Assembly: GCF_019645835.1 (NCBI RefSeq) | Contig: NZ_CP080998.1 | Span: 744,001-808,000, forward strand | From: Mycolicibacterium holsaticum DSM 44478 = JCM 12374 | GTDB taxonomy: Bacteria > Actinomycetota > Actinomycetes > Mycobacteriales > Mycobacteriaceae | DNA length: 64,000 bases | Direction of reading: 5' to 3' | In this document: positions 26,683 through 37,353 of the stretch, piece after piece | How the letters are laid out: each line of letters opens with the position of its first letter | Position numbering within the stretch: the stretch's first letter is position 1 | Made by a program: the position numbers and the translations under genes | The notes under the pieces: generated by a model | Told to the model about the DNA's origin: nothing | The model's input: the letters and a program-made list of their open reading frames with translations, nothing else | Databases searched by the model: none

Positions 26683-28107
26683 ATGGGCACTCCGGACACC
26701 GCGAGCCAGGAGCCGGAACTACGGCGAGTGATGGGCCCAGGCCTGTTGCTGCTCTTCGTCGTGGGCGACATCCTGGGCACCGGGGTCTACGCGCTGACTG
26801 GTGACGTCGCAGGCGAAGTCGGTGGCGCAGCGTGGCTTCCGTTTCTGGTCGCGTTCCTCATCGCGACCATCACCGCGTTCAGCTACCTGGAGCTGGTGAC
26901 CAAGTATCCGCAGGCCGCCGGCGCTGCGCTGTACGTGCACAAGGCTTTTGGCATCCAGTTCGTCACGTTCCTGGTGGCGTTCGTGGTGATGTGTTCGGGT
27001 ATCACCTCGGCGTCCACCGCGTCGCGCTTCTTCGCCGCCAACTTCGACACCGGGTTCGGGCTGGGGTGGGGCAAGTTCGGGATCGCCGTCATCGCACTGC
27101 TGTTCATGGCGCTGCTGGCGATGGTGAACCTGCGCGGTGTCGGCGAGAGCGTGAAACTCAACGTCGTGCTGACCATCGTCGAGGCGACCGGCCTGATGCT
27201 GGTGCTCTTCGTCGGTTTGTGGGCGTTCACCCGCGGGCTCGACGTCGACTTCAGCCGGGTGATCGCGTTCGACACCGCGACGGACAAGAACGCGTTCATG
27301 GCCGTCACCGCGGCGACGTCGTTGGCGTTCTTCGCGATGGTGGGTTTCGAGGACTCGGTGAACATGGCCGAGGAAACCAAGGATCCGGTGAACACCTTCC
27401 CCAAGGTGTTGCTTTCGGGTCTGACGATCGCCGGGATCGTCTACATCCTGGTGTCGATCGTGGCGGTGGCCCTGGTGCCGGTGGGGACGCTGGCCGAAAG
27501 TGACACCCCGTTGGTGGAGGTCGTCAAGGCCGGTGCGCCCAACCTGCCGATCGAAGAGATCTTTCCGTTCATCTCGATGTTCGCGGTGTCCAACACCGCG
27601 TTGATCAACATGCTGATGGCCAGCCGGTTGATCTACGGCATGGCGCGTCAGCACGTGCTGCCACCGGTGCTCGGGACGGTGCATCCGCGCACCCGCACCC
27701 CGTGGGTGGCGATCGTGTTCACCACGCTGATCGCGTTCGGGCTGATCGTCTACGTGTCGGCGTTCGCCAGTTCGACCGCCATATCGGTGCTCGGCGGCAC
27801 CACGTCGCTGTTGTTGCTCGCGGTGTTCGCGATGGTCAACGTCGCGGTATTGGTGTTGCGGCACGACGTGCGCGCCGGCGGTAAACATTTCCGGACGCCG
27901 ACGGCGCTGCCGGTGATCGGGTTCGTCGTGTCGCTGTATCTCGTGACGCCGTTGTCGGGTCGGCCCGTTCAGCAGTACATCGTGGCGTTGGCTCTGGTCG
28001 GGGTCGGGATCGTGCTGTTCTTGATCACGATGTTGATCAACCGCCGCGTCGGCGTCCGCGACGCCGGCCTGTTCGACGAGGCGCACCTGACCGACGCGCC
28101 GGACTAG
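26683..28107 (+). CDS. APC superfamily amino acid permease
   Basis: 474-residue cytoplasmic-membrane transporter with about 12 hydrophobic helices. The first helix has the APC signature region VVGDILGTGVYALTGD. FFAMVGFEDSVNMAEETKDP in the middle corresponds to the conserved helix-6 region and its following loop. ATG 26683 has AGGAAAGG upstream. Substrate likely a cationic or neutral amino acid, not determinable. Follows the TetR gene by 20 bp; not at this locus in M. tuberculosis. Confidence 0.93.
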   Translation: MGTPDTASQEPELRRVMGPGLLLLFVVGDILGTGVYALTGDVAGEVGGAAWLPFLVAFLIATITAFSYLELVTKYPQAAGAALYVHKAFGIQFVTFLVAFVVMCSGITSASTASRFFAANFDTGFGLGWGKFGIAVIALLFMALLAMVNLRGVGESVKLNVVLTIVEATGLMLVLFVGLWAFTRGLDVDFSRVIAFDTATDKNAFMAVTAATSLAFFAMVGFEDSVNMAEETKDPVNTFPKVLLSGLTIAGIVYILVSIVAVALVPVGTLAESDTPLVEVVKAGAPNLPIEEIFPFISMFAVSNTALINMLMASRLIYGMARQHVLPPVLGTVHPRTRTPWVAIVFTTLIAFGLIVYVSAFASSTAISVLGGTTSLLLLAVFAMVNVAVLVLRHDVRAGGKHFRTPTALPVIGFVVSLYLVTPLSGRPVQQYIVALALVGVGIVLFLITMLINRRVGVRDAGLFDEAHLTDAPD

Positions 28108-28126
28108 GCCGCTAAGCCCCGAACCG

Positions 28127-28140
28127 TAAGCTGTGTGGTT
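28127..28140 (+). promoter_or_regulatory. purB leaderless promoter element
   Basis: TAAGCT at 28127-28132 ends eight bases before GTG 28141. This argues for GTG 28141 over the upstream in-frame GTG 28135. Confidence 0.55.
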
Positions 28141-29568
28141 GTGACGATCCCGAATGTGCTGGCCAACCGGTACGCCAGCGAGGAGATGGTGGCCATCTGG
28201 TCACCGGAGGCCAAGATCGTCGCGGAGCGCCGACTCTGGCTGGCGGTGCTGCGCGCGCAGATAGAACTGGGCATCACGGGCACAGCGGTGCCCTCCTCGG
28301 TGCTCGCCGACTACGAGCGGGTGCTCGAGGAGGTCGACCTGTCGTCGATCGCGGCGCGTGAACGGGTGCTGCGCCACGACGTCAAGGCGCGCATCGAGGA
28401 GTTCAACGCGCTCGCCGGCCACGAGCATGTGCACAAGGGCATGACGAGCCGCGACCTCACCGAGAACGTCGAGCAGTTGCAGATCCGCCGCTCGCTGGAA
28501 CTGGTGCATTCACACGGCGTCGCGGTGGTGGCCCGGCTGGCCGAGCGCGCGATCAGCTACCGCGACCTGGTGATGGCCGGCCGCAGCCACAACGTCGCGG
28601 CGCAGGCCACCACGCTGGGCAAGCGGTTCGCCTCGGCCGCCGAAGAGATGCTGCTCGCGCTGCAACGGCTGCGTGCGCTGATCGACCGCTATCCCCTGCG
28701 CGGTATCAAGGGCCCGATGGGCACCGCGCAGGACATGCTCGACTTGTTCGGCGGGGACACCTCCCGGCTGGCCGACCTGGAGCGCCGGGTCGCCGAATTC
28801 CTGGACTTCACAGAGCTTTTCAGCAGTATCGGCCAGGTGTATCCGCGGTCGCTGGACCACGACGTGGTCTCGGCGCTGGTGCAGGTGGGCGCGGGCCCGT
28901 CCTCGCTGGCGCACACCATCCGGTTGATGGCCGGACACGAGCTGGTGACCGAAGGGTTCGCCCCGGGGCAGGTCGGCTCGTCGGCCATGCCGCACAAGAT
29001 GAACACCCGATCGTGTGAGCGGGTGAACGGGTTGCAGGTGGTGCTGCGCGGCTACGCCTCGATGGCCGCCGAACTGGCGGGCGCGCAATGGAACGAGGGC
29101 GACGTGTTCTGCTCGGTGGTGCGCCGGGTGGCGCTGCCCGACGCCTTCTTCGCCGTCGACGGGCAGACCGAGACGTTCTTGACGGTGCTCGACGAGTTCG
29201 GTGCCTATCCCGCCGTGATTCAGCGTGAGCTCGACCGCTACCTGCCGTTCTTGGCCACCACCCGGATCCTGATCGCCGCGGTGCGCGCAGGCATGGGGCG
29301 TGAGTCCGCCCACGAGGTGATCAAGGAACACGCCGTCGCCGTCGCGCTCGCCATGCGGGAGAAGGGATCCGAACCCGACCTGCTCGACCGGCTCGCCGCC
29401 GATCCGCGGCTGCCGCTGGACCGGCCGGCCCTCGACGCGGCGCTCGCCGACAAACAGGCGTTCACCGGGGCGGCCGGTGACCAGGTGGACCGGGTCGTCG
29501 AGGCGGTCGACGAATTGGTCAGCCGCTACCCCGAAGCGGCCAAGTACACCTCGGGTGCCATCCTGTGA
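28141..29568 (+). CDS. purB: Adenylosuccinate lyase PurB
   Basis: Fumarase-superfamily enzyme for two purine steps: SAICAR to AICAR and adenylosuccinate to AMP. 475 residues. Conserved pieces: [27 protein letters not shown], the signature loop [15 protein letters not shown] and the basic residues around it. GTG 28141 is used. The last bases overlap the cyp126 start (GTGA), so a P450 is translationally coupled to a purine gene, as in M. tuberculosis. Confidence 0.98.
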   Translation: MTIPNVLANRYASEEMVAIWSPEAKIVAERRLWLAVLRAQIELGITGTAVPSSVLADYERVLEEVDLSSIAARERVLRHDVKARIEEFNALAGHEHVHKGMTSRDLTENVEQLQIRRSLELVHSHGVAVVARLAERAISYRDLVMAGRSHNVAAQATTLGKRFASAAEEMLLALQRLRALIDRYPLRGIKGPMGTAQDMLDLFGGDTSRLADLERRVAEFLDFTELFSSIGQVYPRSLDHDVVSALVQVGAGPSSLAHTIRLMAGHELVTEGFAPGQVGSSAMPHKMNTRSCERVNGLQVVLRGYASMAAELAGAQWNEGDVFCSVVRRVALPDAFFAVDGQTETFLTVLDEFGAYPAVIQRELDRYLPFLATTRILIAAVRAGMGRESAHEVIKEHAVAVALAMREKGSEPDLLDRLAADPRLPLDRPALDAALADKQAFTGAAGDQVDRVVEAVDELVSRYPEAAKYTSGAIL

Positions 29569-30803
29569 CCTCGACATCGGCGTTGACCCGGATCGACTTC
29601 ACCGATCTGGACAACTTCGCCGACGGCTTTCCGCACGAGCTGTTCGCGGTGCACCGTCGTGAGGCACCGGTGTACTGGCATGAACCGACCGAACACACCC
29701 CCGACGGCGAAGGCTTCTGGTCGGTGGCCACCCATGCCGAAACCTTTGCCGTGCTTCGTGATCCGGTGACATATTCGTCGGTGACCGGCGGTTACCGGCC
29801 CTACGGCGGCACGCTGCTGCAGGATCTGTCGATCGCCGGCCAGGTGCTCAACATGATGGACGACCCGCGGCATTCCGAGGTCCGGCGGCTGGTCAGTTCC
29901 GGTCTGACCCCGCGGATGATCCGACGCGTCGAAGACGATCTGCGCGCCAGGGCGCGGCGGCTGCTGGACGCGGTGGTGCCCGGTGAACCGTTCGACTTCC
30001 TGGTCGACATCGCCGCCGAGCTGCCGATGCAGATGATCTGCATACTGCTGGGAGTTCCCGAGTCCGAACGGCATTGGCTGTTTCGTGCCATCGAGCCGCA
30101 GTTCGACTTCGGTACGGCCCGCAGGGCCGAACTGGGGCAGGTCGGGCCGATGTCGGTGGAGGAAGCCGGCGCCAAGATGTACACCTACGGCCAGGAACTG
30201 ATCGCGGCCAAGCGTGCCGAGCCGACCGACGACATGCTGTCGGTCGTCGCGAACGCCACCCTGGACGAGGGGTTGTCGGATCTGGAGCTGTATCTGTTTT
30301 TCAGCCTGCTGTTCAGCGCCGGCGCCGAGACGACCCGCAACGCGGTGGCAGGCGGCCTGCTCGCGTTGATCGACCACCCCGACCAACTCGCGGCGCTGTG
30401 CGCCGATCTGGACCAGTTGCCGACCGCGGTCGAAGAGATGGTGCGCTGGACGTCGCCGTCGCCGTCGAAGCGGCGCACCGCGACCAGAGCCGCCGAACTC
30501 GCAGGCATCGAGATCCGCGCCGGGCAGAAGGTGCAGGTCTGGGACGGCTCGGCAAACCGCGACCCCGCGGTGTTCAGCTCCCCGGACGCCTTCGACATCA
30601 CCCGTAAGCCCAACCCGCACTTGGGCTTCGGGCACGGTGTGCACTACTGCCTGGGGGCCAACCTGGCCCGGCTCGAACTTCGGGTGCTGTTCGAGGAGCT
30701 GTTGACCCGGTTCTCGTCGGCGCGGCTGGTCAAGCCCGTGGAGTGGACGCGCAGCAACCGGCACACCGGCATCCGGCACCTGGTGGTCGAGCTGCGGGTG
30801 TGA
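29565..30803 (+). CDS. cyp126: Cytochrome P450 CYP126
   Basis: P450 of 412 residues, closely matching CYP126 ([26 protein letters not shown] at the start of the fold, given here only by its landmarks LDNFADGF and EAPVYW). The I-helix is [10 protein letters not shown], ExxR lies in [12 protein letters not shown] and the heme loop is [14 protein letters not shown] 29565 overlaps the purB stop by four bases. The conserved purB link has been taken as a hint of a purine-related substrate, but this is unproven. Confidence 0.96.
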   Translation: MTSTSALTRIDFTDLDNFADGFPHELFAVHRREAPVYWHEPTEHTPDGEGFWSVATHAETFAVLRDPVTYSSVTGGYRPYGGTLLQDLSIAGQVLNMMDDPRHSEVRRLVSSGLTPRMIRRVEDDLRARARRLLDAVVPGEPFDFLVDIAAELPMQMICILLGVPESERHWLFRAIEPQFDFGTARRAELGQVGPMSVEEAGAKMYTYGQELIAAKRAEPTDDMLSVVANATLDEGLSDLELYLFFSLLFSAGAETTRNAVAGGLLALIDHPDQLAALCADLDQLPTAVEEMVRWTSPSPSKRRTATRAAELAGIEIRAGQKVQVWDGSANRDPAVFSSPDAFDITRKPNPHLGFGHGVHYCLGANLARLELRVLFEELLTRFSSARLVKPVEWTRSNRHTGIRHLVVELRV

Positions 30804-31777
30804 AACCGGACGCGTTCGCCGCGGTCATGGCGACCGGCATCGTGTCGATCGCCGCGGCCGACCACGGCTATCCGGCGATCAGCGGCGGGCTGGGTGTGCT
30901 GGCCGCCGCCGGGCTGGTGGTCCTGGTCGCACTTGCGGCGATCCGGTGGCCCGGGAAGCCACCGGATATCGCGGACCCCGACGTCACGGTGCGGCTGTTC
31001 ACGTTCGTCGCCGCATGCGCGGTGCTCGACAACAGGTTCACGTCGATCCCCGGCGTGCTGTGGACGCTCAGCGTGCTCGCCGCGACGGCCTGGCTGGCGC
31101 TCAGTGTGCTGCTGGTGCGCAACTTCGCGCGGCGACGGTGGCATGAGTTTCGGGAAAGCGCCCGTGGCGCATGGGAATTGCCCAGCGTCGGCACGTCGGG
31201 GCTGGCGATCGTCACCGTCGCGCTTTCGCGTCACACCGGCTGGCATGCGTTGCTGCTGGTCGCCGCCGTGTTGTGGGTGATTGCGCTGGTGGTGTACCTC
31301 GTGATGACGTCGTTGATCCTGGCCCGGGCGTTCGCCGCCAGGCTGGACCCCGGTGGGTTCGAACCCGACGCGTGGATCCTGATGGGCGCACTGGCGATCG
31401 CGACGCTGGCCGGCGTTCACATCCTCCACGACACCACCGGCGCGCTGGCCGAGGCGGCGCGGCTGATGACCGTCGGGACCTGGGTCGCGGCCACGGCGTG
31501 GATTCCGCCGTTGCTGCACTTCGGCGTGCGGCACGCCCGGCAGCCGGAGGCGTTGCGCTTTGCCGGGGTCTGGTGGGCGATGGTGTTCCCGCTCGGCATG
31601 TACTCGGTGGCCACCGACACCACTTCGGCGGAAACCGGTTGGTCTGCCCTGTCGGCGATTTCGCATGTGGTGTATTGGATTGCGTTGGGCAGCTGGGCGA
31701 TCGTGGCGGTCGCAGGGTTGTCGCGGTTGGTCAGCCAGCTGCGGCTGCACCTACCCTCGAGGCATGGACTCAAGTGA
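30800..31777 (+). CDS. TDT/SLAC1-family membrane transporter
   Basis: 325-residue polytopic membrane protein with about ten helices. The opening [18 protein letters not shown] matches the tellurite-resistance/dicarboxylate transporter (TehA/Mae1/SLAC1) family, which forms anion or dicarboxylate channels. GTG 30800 overlaps the cyp126 stop (GTGA). A longer frame upstream lies within cyp126 and is not needed. Third member of the purB-cyp126 operon. Substrate unknown. Confidence 0.9.
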   Translation: MKPDAFAAVMATGIVSIAAADHGYPAISGGLGVLAAAGLVVLVALAAIRWPGKPPDIADPDVTVRLFTFVAACAVLDNRFTSIPGVLWTLSVLAATAWLALSVLLVRNFARRRWHEFRESARGAWELPSVGTSGLAIVTVALSRHTGWHALLLVAAVLWVIALVVYLVMTSLILARAFAARLDPGGFEPDAWILMGALAIATLAGVHILHDTTGALAEAARLMTVGTWVAATAWIPPLLHFGVRHARQPEALRFAGVWWAMVFPLGMYSVATDTTSAETGWSALSAISHVVYWIALGSWAIVAVAGLSRLVSQLRLHLPSRHGLK

Positions 31778-32333
31778 CGCGTATGTGCGGGTTTCCGACG
31801 CCGACCGTGCCCACGTCCGCCAACTGCTCGAGCACGCGGTCGGCCAGGGCCTGCTCACGCTCGACGAGTTCGGTGACCGCGTCGAGAGGGTGTTCACCGC
31901 CCGCACCCGCGGTGAGCTGTGTGCCGTGCTGGCCGACCTGCCGCAATCGCCGACGGTGGCACCACACAGCGGTGAACCGATCCGGGGCCGGATGTCGACG
32001 ATCACGCGGCGCGGACCGTGGACGGTGCCGTCGCACCTGCGGCTGAACACCCGGATGTGTGACACCACGCTGGATTTCACCAACGCCGCGGTGAGCAGCC
32101 CGAGCGTCGTGCTGGACGTCGACGATTATTTCAGCTCAACCGAGCTGATCCTGCCCGACGGCGCCACGGCCGATCTCAACGGCGTCGACACGTTCGCGGG
32201 CAGCGCCACGTTGAAGGTGCCCTACGGACCGCGCTCGTCGCAGTTGCACCTCGTCGTGCGTGGCCGGGTGCGGTTCGGCTCGGTGACGGCTCGGTATTCC
32301 TACGGGCGGGTGTGGCGGCGCATGCTCGGCTAG
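31764..32333 (+). CDS. DUF1707 domain protein
   Basis: 189 residues. The N-terminal DUF1707 domain has VRVSDADRAHVRQLLEHAVGQG, GLLTLDEFGDRV and TRGELCAVLADLP. The C-terminal half (from about residue 90) is a beta-rich domain with DDYFSSTELILPDGATADLNGVD, resembling cell-wall-active-antibiotic-response-like repeats. No membrane helix. It overlaps the transporter gene by 14 bases and meets the leftward nuclease-like gene tail to tail with a four-base overlap. Confidence 0.88.
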   Translation: MDSSDAYVRVSDADRAHVRQLLEHAVGQGLLTLDEFGDRVERVFTARTRGELCAVLADLPQSPTVAPHSGEPIRGRMSTITRRGPWTVPSHLRLNTRMCDTTLDFTNAAVSSPSVVLDVDDYFSSTELILPDGATADLNGVDTFAGSATLKVPYGPRSSQLHLVVRGRVRFGSVTARYSYGRVWRRMLG

Positions 32334-33184
32334 CGGCACGCGAGCTTGATCTCGGCGAGAACGCGGTCGGGGTGCTCGGTGAGGTCCAGCCACGTGAAGC
32401 GCAGCACCTGCCAACCGAGCAGGGCGATCACGTTCTGGCGTCGACGGTCCTTGACGAACGTCTCCGCATCGCTGTGGAAGGCCCATCCGTCGACTTCGAT
32501 GGCGACCTTCGCGTCCGGGAACGCCACGTCGACCCGGTATCCGCTGACCGGATAGTTGGTCTGCCAGCCGGTGACGCCCGCGCCTTTCAGCAGTTTCACC
32601 AGGAGGCGCTCGGCTTCGGAGCGGGCGCCGTCGGATGCGGCGTGCAGCAGGCGTCTGGCGCCCGGCGCACCGTGGCGGCCCTTGTTCCGCAGGTGCACGC
32701 GCCACAGCTGGGCCAACTCGACGTCACGCTGCAGCGCGGCGTCCAGAAGTTTGGCGCCGTCCCTGAGTCGGACCGCCGCCTCGATGAGCGTCAGCGGCAG
32801 CGCGGTCACCCGTAGCCCGGAGCGCTCGATGATGTCGGCCGGCGCCAGGTCACGCCGCCGCAACCGGGTGCCCGGTCTGCGTCGTCCATTGCCGGTCCGC
32901 GGGACCGTCACCTCGACGATCTGCGGGGCATATCTCGTCGCGCCCAGCCACCATGCCGCGGCCAGACCGCTCGCGGTGGCGCGGGAGCCGTAGCTCCACA
33001 CCGCCGACCGGATGCGCGCGGCGTCGGTGAACTGTCGGTCGTTCGCGAAGTAGACACCTGGCCCGCAGCGTCGCCACCGTCCCGATCGGGCGCGGCGCAT
33101 GACCGTCTGCGCGCTGAGGCCGATGGTCCGCGCCTGCGCGAGCGTGATGACGCCGTCTTGGCTGCGCAGCAAGTCGTCGAGCAC
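32330..33184 (-). CDS. AbiEi-type winged-helix plus DUF559 nuclease-like protein
   Basis: 284 residues with two parts. The first 60 form an AbiEi-antitoxin-like winged helix (GVITLAQARTIGLSAQTVMRR, GVYF). The C-terminal 110 are a DUF559 domain of the very-short-patch/PD-(D/E)XK nuclease fold: YRVDVAFPDAKVAIEVDGWAFH, then QNVIALLGWQVLRFTW. The core Asp, Glu and following basic residues look intact. No toxin gene is adjacent, so it is an orphan. Such proteins are common in mycobacteria with unknown roles. Start GTG 33184. Confidence 0.85.
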   Translation of the reverse strand: MLDDLLRSQDGVITLAQARTIGLSAQTVMRRARSGRWRRCGPGVYFANDRQFTDAARIRSAVWSYGSRATASGLAAAWWLGATRYAPQIVEVTVPRTGNGRRRPGTRLRRRDLAPADIIERSGLRVTALPLTLIEAAVRLRDGAKLLDAALQRDVELAQLWRVHLRNKGRHGAPGARRLLHAASDGARSEAERLLVKLLKGAGVTGWQTNYPVSGYRVDVAFPDAKVAIEVDGWAFHSDAETFVKDRRRQNVIALLGWQVLRFTWLDLTEHPDRVLAEIKLACR

Positions 33185-33226
33185 TCAAGTTAGACGTCGC
33201 GACACCCCTGAACCGCTCCACTCCCG

Positions 33227-33279
33227 GCGATTTCGGTGTGAAAACTTTCGTTGAGCGAAAGAAATCACGCCGAAATCGC
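33227..33279. terminator. Long compound hairpin between two leftward genes
   Basis: A 15-base arm GCGATTTCGGTGTGA (33227-33241) pairs with TCACGCCGAAATCGC (33265-33279) with one G-U. An inner CTTTCG/CGAAAG stem (33245-33250, 33256-33261) closes on TTGAG. It lies three bases after the stop of the membrane gene at 33283, so it is probably that gene's terminator, and may belong to a dispersed hairpin family. Confidence 0.65.
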
Positions 33280-33282
33280 TGG

Positions 33283-33894
33283 TTAGCGACGGATGCCGGC
33301 CGCCCGCAGCTCCAACGAGGCCAGCCCCCGGATCGCCACCGCGTCGTAGTTGCGCCACGCGCCCACCGGGTCGGTGTGTATCTGCGCCAGCTGGGCCAAC
33401 GGCCGGTTGGCCAACGCCCGCAGCGCCAGCAACTGTTCGCCCGCGGGGGTGCGCGCCAGCGTGATCGCCGTCCACTTGCGTCGCGCGAAGCGCAGCCGCA
33501 ACATCAGCCACGGCATCGCGACGAACAGGATCGGCGGGGCGGCGACGGCGATCGCCAGCACCCACGCCAACCACGACGCGGTGGTGTCGAGGCTGTGACC
33601 GGCGCCGGCGATGTCGAGGGCGGCCTCGCTGGCCGCGCGCAGCGGCTTGGCCAGGGCATCGCCGACGAACGGCACGTCGTCGGTGCGGCTGCCCGCCGTG
33701 TCTAGGTTGTCGGACACGCCGGTGGCGCCGATCTCGACCTGGCGCCCGACCGCGGCGATGGTCGACACCGCCGAGTGGACGGCCGCGCCGACCGACAGCC
33801 ACACGATGGTCCAGCCAAGCACGACGATATCGCTGAGGAACTGGCCGACGAAGCGCGAGGGCGTCGTGGCGTAGGGGAGAAACCGCGAACTCAT
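33283..33894 (-). CDS. Membrane protein (Rv0779c-like)
   Basis: 203 residues, function unknown. Two hydrophobic helices (about 18-45 and 112-135) flank a linker of about 65 residues rich in Ala/Asp/Gly. The C-terminus is basic and helical (RRKWTAITLART). ATG 33894 (MSSRFLPYATTPSRF) is 30 bases from the divergent purC ATG. A longer upstream frame would overlap purC and is rejected. Confidence 0.85.
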   Translation of the reverse strand: MSSRFLPYATTPSRFVGQFLSDIVVLGWTIVWLSVGAAVHSAVSTIAAVGRQVEIGATGVSDNLDTAGSRTDDVPFVGDALAKPLRAASEAALDIAGAGHSLDTTASWLAWVLAIAVAAPPILFVAMPWLMLRLRFARRKWTAITLARTPAGEQLLALRALANRPLAQLAQIHTDPVGAWRNYDAVAIRGLASLELRAAGIRR

Positions 33895-33912
33895 GGCGTT
33901 GATGCTGCCCGA

Positions 33913-33924
33913 TAGGCTGGCCCG
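33913..33924 (+). promoter_or_regulatory. purC leaderless promoter element
   Basis: TAGGCT at 33913-33918 ends six bases before ATG 33925. The divergent membrane gene starts at 33894, so the purC -35 region falls inside that gene's first codons. Confidence 0.55.
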
Positions 33925-34830
33925 ATGCGCCCCGCTCTGTCCGACTACCAACATCTGGCCAGCGGTAAGGTCCGCGAGCTGTACCGCGTCGACGACGAGA
34001 CGCTGCTGTTCGTCGCCTCCGACCGGATCTCTGCCTATGACTACATCCTGGACTCGCAGATCCCCGACAAGGGCCGCATCCTGACCGCGATGAGCGTGTT
34101 CTTCTTCGATTTCCTGAGTCGATCGGCTGACGTGCCCAACCACCTGGCAGGCCCACCCGACGACCCGCGCATTCCCGACGATGTGCTGGGCCGAGCGCTG
34201 GTGGTGCAGGAACTCGACATGCTGCCGGTGGAGGCGGTGGCCCGCGGCTACCTCACCGGCTCGGGCCTGATCGACTACCAGAACACCGGCACGCTGTGCG
34301 GAATCGCGCTGCCGGCCGGGCTGGCCGAGGCCAGCAAGTTCACCGAACCGCTGTTCACCCCGGCCACCAAAGCCGAACTGGGACAACATGATGAGAACAT
34401 CTCGTTCGACGCGGTAATCGATCTGATCGGCGCCGAACGGGCCGAGCAGTTACGCGAGCTCACGCTGACGACCTACCGCCAGGGTGCCGATTACGCGCTC
34501 ACCAAGGGGATCATCGTGGCCGACACCAAGTTCGAGTTCGGCGTGGACGACGACGGCACGCTGCGGTTGGCCGACGAAGTGTTCACCCCCGATTCGAGCA
34601 GGTACTGGCGCGCCGACGACTGGCAAGAGGGGGCGGTGCAGCAGAGTTTCGACAAGCAGTTCGTCCGCAACTGGCTCACCAGCGCCGAGTCCGGCTGGGA
34701 CCGCTACGGTGACAGACCGCCACCGCCGCTGCCCCAGCACATCGTCGACGCGACGCGGGCGCGATACATCGAGGCCTACGAACGTATTTCGGGCCACAAG
34801 TTCGACGACTGGATCGGATCTGCCGCGTGA
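33925..34830 (+). CDS. purC: SAICAR synthetase PurC
   Basis: Phosphoribosylaminoimidazole-succinocarboxamide synthase: ATP-dependent joining of aspartate to CAIR. 301 residues. Conserved landmarks: [21 protein letters not shown] (shown here by GKVRELY and ASDRISAYD), [21 protein letters not shown] and KFEFGVD. Its TGA overlaps the following ptrB GTG (GTGA), so a peptidase is coupled to it. Confidence 0.98.
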   Translation: MRPALSDYQHLASGKVRELYRVDDETLLFVASDRISAYDYILDSQIPDKGRILTAMSVFFFDFLSRSADVPNHLAGPPDDPRIPDDVLGRALVVQELDMLPVEAVARGYLTGSGLIDYQNTGTLCGIALPAGLAEASKFTEPLFTPATKAELGQHDENISFDAVIDLIGAERAEQLRELTLTTYRQGADYALTKGIIVADTKFEFGVDDDGTLRLADEVFTPDSSRYWRADDWQEGAVQQSFDKQFVRNWLTSAESGWDRYGDRPPPPLPQHIVDATRARYIEAYERISGHKFDDWIGSAA

Positions 34831-36935
34831 ACCCTCCCGAAGCCAAACGCCTCGACCACCGTCGCGAACATCACGGCGACATCTTCATCGACGCCTACGA
34901 ATGGCTGCGCGACAAGTCCAACCCCGAGGTCATCGAGCACCTCAACGCGGAGAACGCCTACACCGAACACGTCACCGCACACCTGGGGCCGTTGCGGCAG
35001 AAGATCTTCGACGAGATCAAGGCCCGCACCAAGGAGACCGACCTGTCCGTGCCGACCCGACGGCTGGACTGGTGGTACTACGGGCGCAGCTTCGAGGGCA
35101 AGCAGTACAGCGTGCACTGCCGCTGCCCGGTCGAAAACCCCGACGACTGGACGCCGCCGGTGCTCGACGAAAACACCGAGATCCCCGGTGAGCAGGTGCT
35201 GCTCGACGAGAACACCGAGGCCGAGGGCCACGAGTTCTTCGCGCTGGGCGCCGCGTCGGTGAGCCTGGACGGAAGCGTGCTCGCGTATTCCGTGGACGTC
35301 AAGGGCGACGAACGTTACACGTTGCGGTTCAAGGACTTACACACCGGACAGCTGTATGACGACGAGATCGTCGGCATCGCCCCCGGGGTGACGTGGGCGG
35401 CCGACAACCGCACCGTCTACTACACCACCGTCGACGACGCGTGGCGTCCCGACACCGTGTGGCGGCACCGCATCGGATCCGGGCTGCCCGCCCAACGGGC
35501 GTATCACGAACCCGACGAACGGTTCTGGCTCGCGGTGGGCCGGACCCGAAGCGACAAGTACATCCTCATCGCCGCGGGCAGCGCGGTCACCTCCGAGATC
35601 CGCTACGCCGACGCCGACGATCCGCAGGCCGAGTTCACCACCGTGTGGCCACGGCGCGAACTCGTCGAGTACTCCGTCGAACACGCCGTCGTCGGCGGGC
35701 AGGACCGGTTCCTGATCCTGCACAACGACGGTGCGGAGAACTTCACGCTCGTCGAGGCGCCGGTGGCCGACCCCACCTCGACGCGCACGCTGATCGAGCA
35801 CCGCGAGGACGTGCGCCTGGACTCGGTGGACGCGTTCGAAGCACATCTGGTGGTCGGCTACCGCAGCGAGGCCCTGCCGAAGATCCAGCTGTGGCCCCTG
35901 TACGCCGACGGCGAATACGGCCATCCCCAGGACATCACGTTCGACTCCGAGCTGACGTCGGCGGGTCTGGCGGGCAACCCGAACTGGAGCTCACCGAAGC
36001 TGCGGATCGGCGCCACCTCGTTCGTCACCCCCGTGCGGATCTACGACTTCGATCTGCAGACCGGTGAGCGCACCCTGCTGCGCGAGCAGCCGGTGCTCGG
36101 CGACTACCGTCCCGAGGACTACGTCGAGCGCCGCGACTGGGCCGTCGCGGCCGACGGCGCCCGGGTACCGATCTCGATCGTGCACCGGATCGGTTTGCAG
36201 TACCCGGCGCCGACGCTGCTGTACGGCTACGGCGCCTACGAAATGTGTGAGGATCCGCGGTTCTCCATTGCGCGGCTGTCGCTGCTCGACCGCGGGATGG
36301 TGTTCGCGGTCGCACACGTGCGCGGCGGCGGGGAACTCGGCAGGCCGTGGTACGAGCACGGCAAGATGCTGGAGAAGAAGACCACCTTCACCGATTTCAT
36401 CGCCGTGGCAGAGCATCTGGTGCAGACCGACATCACGCGCCCGGAGAACCTGGTCGCGCACGGTGGAAGCGCAGGCGGCCTGCTGGTGGGCGCGGTGGGC
36501 AACATGGCGCCCGAGTCGTTCGCCGGTATCCTCGCCGTGGTGCCGTTCGTCGACCCGCTCACCACCATCCTGGACCCGTCGCTGCCGTTGACCGTCACGG
36601 AGTGGGACGAGTGGGGAAATCCGCTGGAGGACAAGGACGTCTACGAGTATATGAAGTCCTACTCGCCCTATGAGAACGTCGCCGCCAAACGGTACCCGAA
36701 GATCCTGGCGATGACGTCGCTCAACGACACCAGGGTGTACTATGTGGAGCCGGCGAAATGGGTTGCCGCGCTTCGCTATACCAAGACCGACAGCAATCCG
36801 GTCCTGCTGAAGACCGAGATGAACGCAGGTCACGGTGGCATCAGCGGGCGTTACGAACGCTGGAAGGAAGCCGCGTTCCAGTACGCCTGGCTACTGGATG
36901 CTGCCAAGGCCGACCACGACGGCGGCGGCGAATAG
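34827..36935 (+). CDS. ptrB: Oligopeptidase B PtrB (intact)
   Basis: Serine peptidase of the prolyl oligopeptidase family (S9A), 702 residues, cleaving after Arg/Lys in short peptides. An N-terminal beta-propeller (about 70-400) precedes an alpha/beta-hydrolase domain. The nucleophile Ser is in HGGSAGGLL, the Asp region is [10 protein letters not shown] and the catalytic His is in NAGHGG. In H37Rv the counterpart is split as ptrBa/ptrBb (Rv0781/Rv0782); here the frame is continuous. GTG 34827 overlaps purC; the 3' end overlaps the convergent DoxX-like gene by 45 bases. Confidence 0.96.
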   Translation: MNPPEAKRLDHRREHHGDIFIDAYEWLRDKSNPEVIEHLNAENAYTEHVTAHLGPLRQKIFDEIKARTKETDLSVPTRRLDWWYYGRSFEGKQYSVHCRCPVENPDDWTPPVLDENTEIPGEQVLLDENTEAEGHEFFALGAASVSLDGSVLAYSVDVKGDERYTLRFKDLHTGQLYDDEIVGIAPGVTWAADNRTVYYTTVDDAWRPDTVWRHRIGSGLPAQRAYHEPDERFWLAVGRTRSDKYILIAAGSAVTSEIRYADADDPQAEFTTVWPRRELVEYSVEHAVVGGQDRFLILHNDGAENFTLVEAPVADPTSTRTLIEHREDVRLDSVDAFEAHLVVGYRSEALPKIQLWPLYADGEYGHPQDITFDSELTSAGLAGNPNWSSPKLRIGATSFVTPVRIYDFDLQTGERTLLREQPVLGDYRPEDYVERRDWAVAADGARVPISIVHRIGLQYPAPTLLYGYGAYEMCEDPRFSIARLSLLDRGMVFAVAHVRGGGELGRPWYEHGKMLEKKTTFTDFIAVAEHLVQTDITRPENLVAHGGSAGGLLVGAVGNMAPESFAGILAVVPFVDPLTTILDPSLPLTVTEWDEWGNPLEDKDVYEYMKSYSPYENVAAKRYPKILAMTSLNDTRVYYVEPAKWVAALRYTKTDSNPVLLKTEMNAGHGGISGRYERWKEAAFQYAWLLDAAKADHDGGGE

Positions 36936-37343
36936 GAACAGCACCTGCTCGGCGGTGCGCAGGTCCAGCCGGGTCGTCATCGACTTCGGCGGGTTGGGCA
37001 TCCGCGTCGCGTAGACGTTGGCGGGGAACATCACCAGCATCAGCGCGAACAGGCCCACCGCTGCAGCCACCCGGGTCGGGGGATACAACAGCCCGGCCGC
37101 GCCGAGCAGTTCGAGCGCGCCCGTGACGGTCACCAGATGGGCAGGTGCGGGCAGTCGCGGCGGGACGATCGCGATCATGTCGCGGCGCAGCGGGTCGACG
37201 AAGTGCGCGACGCCGGTGAGTACGAACATCGCGGCCAGGCCGACGGCGATCGCCGAGGGCCAGCTGTCGACGTAGTCGATCCCCAGCCAACCGGCCAGCC
37301 GGGCCGCGAGCGTGCCGAGGATCAGGGTCAGTACCACAGCCAT
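36891..37343 (-). CDS. DoxX-like membrane protein
   Basis: 150-residue integral membrane protein with four hydrophobic helices: a first at about 3-20, then VGLAAMFVLTGVAHF, LVTVTGALELLGAAGLLYP, and a C-terminal helix. The LTGVAHF and ALELLGAAGL motifs fit the DoxX/DUF4267-type family. ATG 37343 has GGAG seven bases upstream; TTG 37355 is less likely. Divergent from a TetR gene across a 13-bp inverted repeat, so it is the probable repressed target. Confidence 0.88.
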   Translation of the reverse strand: MAVVLTLILGTLAARLAGWLGIDYVDSWPSAIAVGLAAMFVLTGVAHFVDPLRRDMIAIVPPRLPAPAHLVTVTGALELLGAAGLLYPPTRVAAAVGLFALMLVMFPANVYATRMPNPPKSMTTRLDLRTAEQVLFLFAAAVVVGLGSIQ

Positions 37344-37353
37344 CCCGAACTCC

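Noticed and set aside
28807..28820. TTCACAG inside purB as a PhoP site
   Set aside because: Single copy without the 11-bp repeat, and within coding sequence.
32330..33184. Complete AbiE-type toxin-antitoxin system
   Set aside because: Only the antitoxin-like winged helix is present, fused to a nuclease-like domain; no AbiEii toxin gene is adjacent.
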